Assembly (NCBI GenBank): GCA_964504655.1
Contig: CAZDFD010000002.1
Coordinates: forward strand, 1 to 64,000
Origin: JANXAZ01 sp964504655
GTDB taxonomy: Bacteria > Pseudomonadota > Alphaproteobacteria > Geminicoccales > Geminicoccaceae
Length of the DNA stretch: 64,000 nucleotides
Reading direction: 5' to 3'
The notes below the pieces were generated by a model that saw only the letters and a program-made list of their open reading frames with translations, ran no database searches and was not told where the DNA came from. Both the position numbers and the translations under genes were made by a program. The first letter of the stretch is position 1. Every line of letters starts with the position of its first letter. Positions 32,663 to 39,899 of this stretch are shown here, in pieces.

Positions 32663-33787
32663 ATGCCGACGTCGACCTCAGGGCACGACCGCCCGATCGG
32701 GAACCCCCTCGAGCCCGTGGCCACCTTCGAGCACCCTTTCCTGGGCGAGCTTCTGGGCGACCCCGAGACCGCCGATCTGCTCTCGGCCGAGGTCGAGCTC
32801 GCCCTCATGCTGCGCTTCGAGGCCGAGCTGGCCCTGGCCCAGGCGGCGCACGGGCTCGTGCCGAGCGATGCCGCCCGGGCGATCGCCGCGCTGTGCGCGT
32901 CGTTCAGACCCGATCTCGCCTCCCTGCGGGCGTCGACCGCCCGGGACGGGGTCGTGGTGCCCGAGCTCGTCCGTCAGCTGAAGGCGGCGCTCGGCCCGCC
33001 CCATGCGTCCTGGATCCATCTGGGCACCTCTAGCCAGGACGTGATCGACACGAGCCTGGTTCTGCGCCTCGACCGGGTGACCATCCTGCTCGACGGCCGC
33101 CTCGCGACGATCGTGACGACGCTCGATGGGCTCGCGCGGGCGTGGGGCGATCGCCGCTTGATGGGGCGGACGCGGATGCGTCGCGCCCTGCCGATCGCCT
33201 GGGCCCACAAGCTCGCGTCCTGGCGCGAGCCGCTTCTCCGTGATCGCCGCCGCCTGGCGGAGCTGCGCCCGCGGCTTCTCCGCCTCCAGCTCGGTGGGGC
33301 GACCGGCGACCGTGCCGAGCTCGGACCCGAGGCGCACAGGATCGCCGACCGGCTCGCGGATGCTCTGCGGATCGGCCGGGCCGAGCGGGCGTGGAACGCC
33401 GAGCGCGATGCGATCGCCGAGCTCGCGGGCTGGCTGGCACTGGTCGCCGGCTCGCTCGGCAAGCTCGGCCAGGACGTGGCGCTGCTCGCCCAGGACGAGG
33501 TCGCAGAGCTCGTGATCGAAGGCGGGGGAGGCTCCTCGGCGATGCCGCACAAGGTCAACCCGGTGGCGGCCGAGACGTTGGTCGCGCTCGCCCGCCACGC
33601 CGCGACCCTCGCACCGGCGCTCCAGCACGGGCTCGTCCACGAGAACGAGCGCTCCGGCGCGGCCTGGACCCTCGAGTGGCTGTCGCTGCCGCAGCTGCTG
33701 CTGACCGTCGGGGCGGCGACCCGAACGGCGCTTCGCCTGCTCGGGCAGCTCGGCCTACCCGAGGCCCGGGTCGGCGAGCGAGGCTGA
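32663..33787 (+). CDS. pcaB: PcaB-like lyase of the fumarase/aspartase superfamily
   Basis: A 374-residue protein resembling 3-carboxy-cis,cis-muconate cycloisomerase: FEHPFLGELLGDPETADLLS matches PcaB N-termini. LGTSSQDVIDTSLVLRL, GRTRMRRALPIAWAHKLASW and the superfamily signature GGSSAMPHKVNPV are present. It would cyclise carboxymuconate in the beta-ketoadipate pathway, but no other pca gene is nearby, and a general adenylosuccinate-lyase-like role remains possible. The ATG at 32663 is only 16 bases after the tRNA; a GTG at 32717 fits the family N-terminus better, and neither has a good ribosome site. The gene is likely transcribed with the tRNA or from within this gap. Confidence 0.78.
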   Translation: MPTSTSGHDRPIGNPLEPVATFEHPFLGELLGDPETADLLSAEVELALMLRFEAELALAQAAHGLVPSDAARAIAALCASFRPDLASLRASTARDGVVVPELVRQLKAALGPPHASWIHLGTSSQDVIDTSLVLRLDRVTILLDGRLATIVTTLDGLARAWGDRRLMGRTRMRRALPIAWAHKLASWREPLLRDRRRLAELRPRLLRLQLGGATGDRAELGPEAHRIADRLADALRIGRAERAWNAERDAIAELAGWLALVAGSLGKLGQDVALLAQDEVAELVIEGGGGSSAMPHKVNPVAAETLVALARHAATLAPALQHGLVHENERSGAAWTLEWLSLPQLLLTVGAATRTALRLLGQLGLPEARVGERG

Positions 33788-33793
33788 ACGATC

Positions 33794-35665
33794 ATGCTCG
33801 ATCTCGTCGACGTCACGCTCCGGGTGGCCGGCCGGACGCTTCTGGAGAACGCGGCCCTGCGGCTGCCGGCCGGCACGCGCATGGCGATCGTCGGCCGCAA
33901 CGGGGCCGGCAAGACCAGCCTCCTCCGTCTCGTCTCGGGCGAGCTCCAGCCGGACGCCGGATCGATCCGGCTGCGGGCCGGCGCGCGGATCGGAACCGTC
34001 GCCCAGGAGGCGCCGGGTGGAGGCTCGAGCCCGATCGACTGGGTTCTCGCGGCCGATCGCGAGCGCACGGCGCTGCTGGCCGCCCGCGGGCGGGCCGAGC
34101 CGGCGCAACTCGGGGAGGTCGAGGAGCGGCTCCGCGCCATCGGCGCGGACGCCGCACCCGCCCGTGCCGCGCGCATCCTCAAGGGCCTCGGCTTCGACGA
34201 GACGGCCCAAGCCCGCCCGCTCGACAGCTTCTCGGGCGGCTGGCGGATGCGGGTGGCGCTCGCCGCGGTACTCTTTCTGGAGCCCGACCTGCTGCTCCTG
34301 GACGAGCCGACCAACCACCTCGACCTCGAGGCGGCCTTGTGGCTGGAGGCCCACCTCGCGGCCTATCCGCGCACGCTCCTGATGGTGAGCCACGACCGCG
34401 ATCTCCTGAACACCGTGCCGCAGCGCATCTGCCATCTCGAGGGGCGTCGGCTCACGGTTTATCCGGGCGGCTACGATTCCTTCGAGCGCCAGCGCCGCGA
34501 GCGCCTGGAGCGCGAGGAGCGGCTCCGCACCCGCCAGGAGGTGGCGCGCGCCCGGATCAAGTCCTTCGTCGATCGGTTCCGCTACAAGGCGAGCAAGGCG
34601 CGCCAGGCGCAGAGCCGCCTCAAGATGCTCGAGCGCATGGAGCCCGTGGCGCAGGCGCTCGTCGAGCCCGAGGTCCGCTTCGAGCTTCAGAGCGGTCGCC
34701 TGCCCCCACCACCGCTCGTGACGATGGACGGCGCGCGCGCCGGCTACGGTTCCACGATCGTGCTCGATCGCCTCTCGCTTCGGATCGACCCGGACGATCG
34801 GATCGCTCTCCTCGGTGCCAACGGAAACGGCAAGTCGACCTTCGCCAAGCTGGTCGCCGGCCGTCTCCGGCCCCTGTCGGGCGAAATCGTCCGTGCGCGG
34901 GGCTTGGTCGTCGGCTTCTTCGCCCAGCACCAGCTCGAGGAGCTGGATCCGGAGGCGACCGCGCTCGGGCACCTGGCTCGACGCCTGCCGCAGGAGAGCG
35001 AGCAACTTCTGCGTGAGCGGCTCGCCCGTTTCGGCCTGACGCAGGAGCGTGCCACCACGGCAGCGGCCCACCTCTCGGGCGGCGAGCGGACCCGACTGGC
35101 GCTGGCGCTCGTCTGCCTCGAGCCACCCCACCTACTGGTCCTGGACGAGCCGACCAACCATCTGGACATCGACTCGCGCGCCGCTCTCGTCGAGGCGATC
35201 ACGGCCTTCGAGGGTGCGGTGATCCTGGTCAGCCACGACCGCCACTTGGTCGAGGCGACCGCCGACAGGCTCTGGTTGGTGGCCGACGGGCGGGTCCGGC
35301 CGTTCGAGGGCGACGTCGATGACTATCGCCGCCTGCTGCTCGAGACCTCGACAGACACGCGGCGCCAGCCGGAGCCGCAACGCGACGCTTCGCGGCTCGG
35401 AGCCGCCGGTCGTCGCAGCCGCTTGGCACCGCTGCGCCAGCAGGCACGCGACGCGGAGCGGGAGCTCGAGCGGGTGGCCGCCCGACGGGCCGAGCTCGAA
35501 CGACAGCTCGCCGATCCCGCCACCTGGCGGGACGGCGCCAGGGGAGCGGCGCTGCGTCGGGAACTCGAGTCCCTGGCCGAAGCGGCCTCACGCGCCGAAG
35601 GCCTCTGGCTCGAGGCGGAGGCTGCCATCGAGGCGCTCAGGTCCGGCGAGTTTCTCCCGCCGTGA
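33794..35665 (+). CDS. ABC-F family ATPase
   Basis: A 623-residue soluble protein with two ABC ATPase domains and no membrane segment. Walker A motifs are IVGRNGAGKTS and LGANGNGKSTF; signatures are FSGGWRMRVALA and LSGGERTRLALAL; Walker B regions end LLLLDEPTNHLDLEA and LLVLDEPTNHLDIDS. The inter-domain linker (~210-300) is the basic, helical P-site tRNA-interaction motif (RIKSFVDRFRYKASKARQAQ). The C-terminal ~70 residues form a charged coiled coil. It resembles YheS/Uup-type ribosome-associated factors. It starts seven bases after pcaB. Confidence 0.93.
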   Translation: MLDLVDVTLRVAGRTLLENAALRLPAGTRMAIVGRNGAGKTSLLRLVSGELQPDAGSIRLRAGARIGTVAQEAPGGGSSPIDWVLAADRERTALLAARGRAEPAQLGEVEERLRAIGADAAPARAARILKGLGFDETAQARPLDSFSGGWRMRVALAAVLFLEPDLLLLDEPTNHLDLEAALWLEAHLAAYPRTLLMVSHDRDLLNTVPQRICHLEGRRLTVYPGGYDSFERQRRERLEREERLRTRQEVARARIKSFVDRFRYKASKARQAQSRLKMLERMEPVAQALVEPEVRFELQSGRLPPPPLVTMDGARAGYGSTIVLDRLSLRIDPDDRIALLGANGNGKSTFAKLVAGRLRPLSGEIVRARGLVVGFFAQHQLEELDPEATALGHLARRLPQESEQLLRERLARFGLTQERATTAAAHLSGGERTRLALALVCLEPPHLLVLDEPTNHLDIDSRAALVEAITAFEGAVILVSHDRHLVEATADRLWLVADGRVRPFEGDVDDYRRLLLETSTDTRRQPEPQRDASRLGAAGRRSRLAPLRQQARDAERELERVAARRAELERQLADPATWRDGARGAALRRELESLAEAASRAEGLWLEAEAAIEALRSGEFLPP

Positions 35666-35705
35666 CCCTGCCCCAGACCCGGCCGCGCGTCCGACCGCGC
35701 TCGGG

Positions 35706-36623
35706 CTAGTTGGCGCGGCGCAGCTCCTCGGCCAGGATCTCGAGTGCGATCCGGACGAGGTTGATCGACGCCTCGCGCGTCATGAACCCGGCATGCGGCG
35801 TGAGCGTCGTGTTGGCCAACTCGCGCAGAGGGCTGTCGGCGGGCAACGGCTCCGTCGCGAAGACGTCCAGGGCGGCATGACCGATCCTGCCGGCGGCCAC
35901 GGCCTCGGCCAGGGCCGCCTCGTCGACGATGGCGCCGCGGGCCGTGTTCACGAAGATCGCCCCGGGCTTCATCAAGGCGAGCTTGGTCCGATCGATCAGG
36001 CCGCGCGTCCCGTCGTTCAGCACGAGGTGCAGCGAGACCACGTCCGAGCGCCGCAACAGATCCTCGAGGCCCACCGCCTCGCACGGAAGCCCGGCCGGCA
36101 CACCCGAGCGGTTCCAGGCGAGCACCTTCATACCGATGCCCGCGCACAGCTGGACCATCTGTCGACCGATGCCGCCGGTCCCGATCACACCGACGGTCTT
36201 GCCCAAGAGCTCGATGCTGTTCTTGGGCTCGAAGCGGCCGGCTCGCAGGTCGCGGTCCATCTCCGCCACCCGGTGTGCGGCCGCCAGCATCAACGCGAAC
36301 GCGTGCTCGGCCACGCTGCGATCCCCGTAGCCGCTGTAGTTGCGGACGGTGATGCCGAGACGCCGCGCCGCCTCGAGATCGATGAAGCTCGCGGCCCCGG
36401 TCCCGAGGAACACGATGCAACGAACATCCCGACAACGCTCGAGGATCTCGGCCGTGAACCGGCTGTGGTCGTTCATGATGTGGCTGCGGCCGTCGCAGAG
36501 CCGGACCAGCTCGTCCCCCACCGGATCACCGATGTTGACCTCGAGCTCGGGGACCAAGCGGGAGAGGCCCTCGTCATAGATCTCCTTCAGGAAGGGCGGG
36601 CAGTCGATGAACAGCGGTCGCAC
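35706..36623 (-). CDS. D-isomer-specific 2-hydroxyacid dehydrogenase
   Basis: A 305-residue NAD(P)-dependent oxidoreductase. The cofactor motif is GVIGTGGIGRQMVQLC, preceded by the conserved GYGDRSVAEHAFALML. The catalytic Arg is in VNTARGAIVDEAALAEAV, the Glu in DVFATEPLP and the His in LTPHAGFMTREA. The GTG at 36623 is chosen because CGAGGAG lies seven bases upstream; the longer upstream frame is Arg/Pro-rich and implausible. It is divergent from xsc. Possible substrates are glycerate, 3-phosphoglycerate, hydroxypyruvate or a sulfonated hydroxyacid; the sequence does not decide. Confidence 0.9.
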   Translation of the reverse strand: MRPLFIDCPPFLKEIYDEGLSRLVPELEVNIGDPVGDELVRLCDGRSHIMNDHSRFTAEILERCRDVRCIVFLGTGAASFIDLEAARRLGITVRNYSGYGDRSVAEHAFALMLAAAHRVAEMDRDLRAGRFEPKNSIELLGKTVGVIGTGGIGRQMVQLCAGIGMKVLAWNRSGVPAGLPCEAVGLEDLLRRSDVVSLHLVLNDGTRGLIDRTKLALMKPGAIFVNTARGAIVDEAALAEAVAAGRIGHAALDVFATEPLPADSPLRELANTTLTPHAGFMTREASINLVRIALEILAEELRRAN

Positions 36624-36781
36624 GGCTGTGCTCCTCGGGGTTCGTGCCGGAGAGGATGGCGGCACCGCGCCCTGTTGGCGAGTGCGAACCCGCGCCCGGG
36701 GCGCGCGACCGGGCCTCTTGGCGAGCGGCCGGCCCCGTGCCAAGCCGTGCTTGGTTCGCAAGGAGGGCAGGGAGCCGAGCG

Positions 36782-38500
36782 ATGACCCGCATGTCGCCGT
36801 CCGAGGCGTTCGTCGAGACCCTGGTGGCACATGGCGTCACCGACGTGTTCGGAATCGTCGGCTCCGCCTACATGGACGCGCTCGACATCTTCCCGGCGGC
36901 CGGGATCCGCTTCTGGTCGGTGGCGCACGAGCAGAACGCCGCGCACATGGCGGACGGCTACAGTCGGGCCTCGGGTCGCCACGGCGTCTGCATCGCCCAG
37001 AACGGACCCGGCATCACCAACTTCGTCACGGCGATCGCGGCTGCCTATTGGGCGCACAGCCCGGTCGTGGCGATCACGCCCGAAACCGGTTCGATGACGA
37101 TCGGCCTCGGCGGGTTCCAGGAGACCGAACAGCTGCCGATCTTTTCCAAGATCACCAAGTACCAGGCTCATGTGAACCGCCCCGAGCGAATCGCCGAGCT
37201 CACCCACCGCGCCTTCCAGCTCGCTCTGCTCGAATGCGGTCCGACGCAGGTCAACATTCCACGTGACTATTTTTACGGCGAGTTCGACTACACGATACCC
37301 AAACCAATCGGGATTCGGCGGGCAGCCGGCTCGCCGGAGAGCCTGGACGAGGCCACGGCGTTGCTCGCCGGCTCCCGCTTCCCCGTGATCTTGGCCGGTG
37401 GCGGGGTGATCATGTCCGGCGGGCAGCGGGAGGCCGTGGCGCTCGCCGAGCATCTCGAGGCGCCCGTGGTCTGCTCCTATCTCCACAACGACGCCTTTCC
37501 GGCCTCGCACCGCTTGGCCTGCGGCCCCCTCGGCTATCAAGGCTCGAAGGCAGCGATGCGGGTCTTGGCCCAGGCCGACGTGGTCCTCGTGCTCGGCTCG
37601 CGGCTCGGCCCGTTCGGGACGCTGCCGCAGTACGGGATCGAGTACTGGCCGACCGGAGCCAAGATCATCCAGGTCGACGCCGATCTGCGGGTGCTGGGCT
37701 TGGTCAAGGGCGTCGACGTGGCGATCCATGGCGACGCCAAGGGCGCGGCGCGCGAGGTTCTGGCACGCCTCGAGCAGGGCAACGTCGCCATCGCGGCCCG
37801 GGGCAACGCGGCCTCCCGGCTGGCCGAGATCGAGCGGCAGAAGCAGGCCTGGGCCAGAGAGCTCGAGGGGATGTCCTCGAGCGAAGGCTCGCCGATCGCG
37901 CCCCGGCGGGCGCTTCGGGAGCTCGCCCGCGCCCTGCCCCGCAACAGCATCGTCACCACCGACATCGGCAACGTCTGCTCGATCGCCAACTCCTATCTCG
38001 AGTTCGAGGAGGCGCCCTCGTTCTTCGCAGCGATGAGCTTCGGCAACTGTGGCTACGCCTTCCCGACCGCGATGGGGGCCAAAGTGGCGCGGCCGGACAG
38101 GCCGGCCGTCGCCTATGTCGGCGACGGGGCCTGGGGCATGAGCCTCAACGAGGTGCTCACCTGCGTGCGGGAGGGCATCCCGGCGATCGCGGTCGTCTTC
38201 AACAACGGCCAGTGGGGCGCCGAGAAGAAGAACCAGATCGACTACTACGCCGACCGTTTCCTCGGCACCAACCTCGTCAACCCGAGCTTCGCCGGCATCG
38301 CTCGGGCGATGGGCGCGGACGGGATCACCGTCGACCATCCGGACCAGATCGGGGACGCCCTGCGCGCCGCGATCGCTTCGGGCAGGCCGACCGTTCTCGA
38401 GCTCATGCTGACCCAGGAGCTGGGCGATCCGTTCCGCCGCGATGCACTGAAGAAGCCCCGGCGGCTGCTCGCCAAGTACGCGGCCTATTCGGTCGCCTGA
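36782..38500 (+). CDS. xsc: Sulfoacetaldehyde acetyltransferase
   Basis: A 572-residue ThDP enzyme of the acetolactate synthase superfamily. Xsc-specific features are SEAFVETLVAHGVTDVFGI, HEQNAAHMADGYSRASGRHG (catalytic Glu50), YWAHSPVVAITPETGSM, GGFQETEQLPIFSK, NIPRDYFYGEFDY and LHNDAFPASHRLACGPLGYQG. The ThDP motif is GDGAWGMSLNEVLTC, ending VVFNN. It converts sulfoacetaldehyde and phosphate to acetyl phosphate and sulfite, the central step of taurine and other C2 sulfonate breakdown. AAGGAGGG lies upstream of the ATG. No taurine-specific genes or pta are adjacent; the nearest related gene is the divergent 2-hydroxyacid dehydrogenase. Confidence 0.92.
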   Translation: MTRMSPSEAFVETLVAHGVTDVFGIVGSAYMDALDIFPAAGIRFWSVAHEQNAAHMADGYSRASGRHGVCIAQNGPGITNFVTAIAAAYWAHSPVVAITPETGSMTIGLGGFQETEQLPIFSKITKYQAHVNRPERIAELTHRAFQLALLECGPTQVNIPRDYFYGEFDYTIPKPIGIRRAAGSPESLDEATALLAGSRFPVILAGGGVIMSGGQREAVALAEHLEAPVVCSYLHNDAFPASHRLACGPLGYQGSKAAMRVLAQADVVLVLGSRLGPFGTLPQYGIEYWPTGAKIIQVDADLRVLGLVKGVDVAIHGDAKGAAREVLARLEQGNVAIAARGNAASRLAEIERQKQAWARELEGMSSSEGSPIAPRRALRELARALPRNSIVTTDIGNVCSIANSYLEFEEAPSFFAAMSFGNCGYAFPTAMGAKVARPDRPAVAYVGDGAWGMSLNEVLTCVREGIPAIAVVFNNGQWGAEKKNQIDYYADRFLGTNLVNPSFAGIARAMGADGITVDHPDQIGDALRAAIASGRPTVLELMLTQELGDPFRRDALKKPRRLLAKYAAYSVA

Positions 38501-38790
38501 TCGTCCCGCCTCGACCGACGGCAGGGGAGCTGCGCAGGGGCTGCACGCTCGGCTCGGGGACGCTCCGCCGGCACGGCCGTCCATCGGCCGTGTCGAAGCA
38601 CACTACCCGCTCGGCAGCGTGCAGGTGGGGTGCCACCGCGGCCTCCTCGACCCGGTCGATAGTGCCCGGCTGGAGGTCGACCTCGTTCGGGCGACGGCGG
38701 CTCGCGCAGTGGCAATGCGTCAGTTCGAGCGGCGTGCCGACGCCGCTCTACCGCACCCCGCCACAGGGACAGTCACCTGTCCAAGGCAGC
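38501..38790. other. Non-coding gap between xsc and htpX, with a stem-loop
   Basis: This 290-base gap separates two genes that converge. CACGGCCG (38572-38579) and CGGCCGTG (38585-38592) form a perfect eight-bp hairpin with a five-base loop about 70 bases after the xsc stop. No T-run follows. Nothing else recognisable was seen; short open frames here are Arg-rich and unconvincing. Confidence 0.45.
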
Positions 38791-39756
38791 TCAGTGGGTC
38801 CTCAGATCGCGGCGCCGACCATGGCCGCCGGCCTCGGGCACGCTGCCACCACGCCGAGCGGCCGGTGCGGCGCCGAGCCCGCCGCTGCGCCGCCACGGGC
38901 CCGGCCCCACCGAGCCCGCCAGCTCCATGAGGGCCGCGACGCGGCTCTCGGTCGACGGGTGGGTTCGAAACAGGCCGTCGACACCACCCATGCGGAGTGG
39001 GTTGACGATGAACAGATGGGCGGTCGCCGGGCTCCGCTCGGCGGACGGCATCACCCGGTCGCGCGCGACGGCCTCGATGTGCTCGAGGGCCCGCGCGAGC
39101 CAGAGGGGCTGGCCGCAGATCTCGGCCCCGAGCCGGTCGGCCGCGTACTCGCGCGTCCGGGAGATCGCGAGCTGGACCAGGGTCGCCGCGAGCGGCGCCA
39201 GGATCATCGCCAGCAGCGCACCGATCGCCCCGAGCGGATTGCGGTTGTCGGAATCGCGCGAGCCGGCGAACAGGAACCCGAAGTTCGCGAGCATGCCGAC
39301 CGCCCCGGCGATCGTCGCGGCCACGGTCATGATCAAGGTGTCGCGGTTCTTGATGTGGGCCAGCTCGTGCGCGATCACGCCGGCCAGCTCCTCGCGCGGC
39401 AGGGCCTCGAGAATGCCGGTGGTGACGGCGACGGCCGCGTGCTCCGGATCGCGCCCGGTCGCGAAGGCGTTCGGCTGATCGGTGTGGATGAGAAAGACGG
39501 CAGGCATCGGCAGCTGGGCTCGGCGAGCCAGCTCGGCGACCATGTCCCAGAGCTCGGGTGCCGTGGCCCGGGTCACGGCCTGCGCATTGTGACTGCGCAG
39601 GACCATCTTGTCCGAGTTCCACCAGGCGAACGCGTTCATGCCGAGCGCGAGCAGAAAGGCCAGGAGCAGCCCGCTCTCGCCACCGATCAGGAAGCCGGCG
39701 GCGAGGAACAACGCGGTCATCGCCGCGAGGAGGATTCCGGTCTTCACGAGGTTCAT
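38791..39756 (-). CDS. htpX: Membrane-bound zinc metalloprotease HtpX
   Basis: A 321-residue M48B protease. Two N-terminal helices (ILLAAMTALFLAAGFLIGG and LLLAFLLALGMNAFAWW) are followed by the HEXXH zinc motif in AGVIAHELAHIKNRD. A further hydrophobic pair (IMTVAATIAGAVGMLANFGF; PLGAIGALLAMILAPLAATL) and the third ligand region ISRTREYAADRLGAE follow. ATG at 39756 is chosen because homologues begin with the first helix (MNLVKTG). It degrades misfolded membrane proteins and is usually stress-induced; no convincing heat-shock promoter was seen. Confidence 0.94.
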   Translation of the reverse strand: MNLVKTGILLAAMTALFLAAGFLIGGESGLLLAFLLALGMNAFAWWNSDKMVLRSHNAQAVTRATAPELWDMVAELARRAQLPMPAVFLIHTDQPNAFATGRDPEHAAVAVTTGILEALPREELAGVIAHELAHIKNRDTLIMTVAATIAGAVGMLANFGFLFAGSRDSDNRNPLGAIGALLAMILAPLAATLVQLAISRTREYAADRLGAEICGQPLWLARALEHIEAVARDRVMPSAERSPATAHLFIVNPLRMGGVDGLFRTHPSTESRVAALMELAGSVGPGPWRRSGGLGAAPAARRGGSVPEAGGHGRRRDLRTH

Positions 39757-39821
39757 GGAAGGGACCCGACTCGCTCTCGCCCCATGAGGTGGCGCGGCGG
39801 CGACGCCGCGCAAGCCCCCGC

Positions 39822-39852
39822 GCTTGCCGTGGCAAGCCGTCGCGGCGACAAT
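39822..39852 (+). promoter_or_regulatory. Possible maeB promoter with overlapping palindromic operator
   Basis: TTGCCG (39824-39829), 17 bases, GACAAT (39847-39852) form a plausible promoter 48 bases before maeB. GCTTGCC (39822-39828) and GGCAAGC (39831-39837) are perfect inverted arms with a two-base centre that cover the -35 box, a typical repressor position. Confidence 0.35.
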
Positions 39853-39899
39853 TCCGTGGCCGTCCGCGACAGCGGCAGCGGACGCGGGGGAGCCTTCCG

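Noticed and set aside
38501..38790. Possible small gene between xsc and htpX
   Set aside because: Open frames here lack ribosome sites and are Arg/Pro-rich; only a hairpin is supportable.
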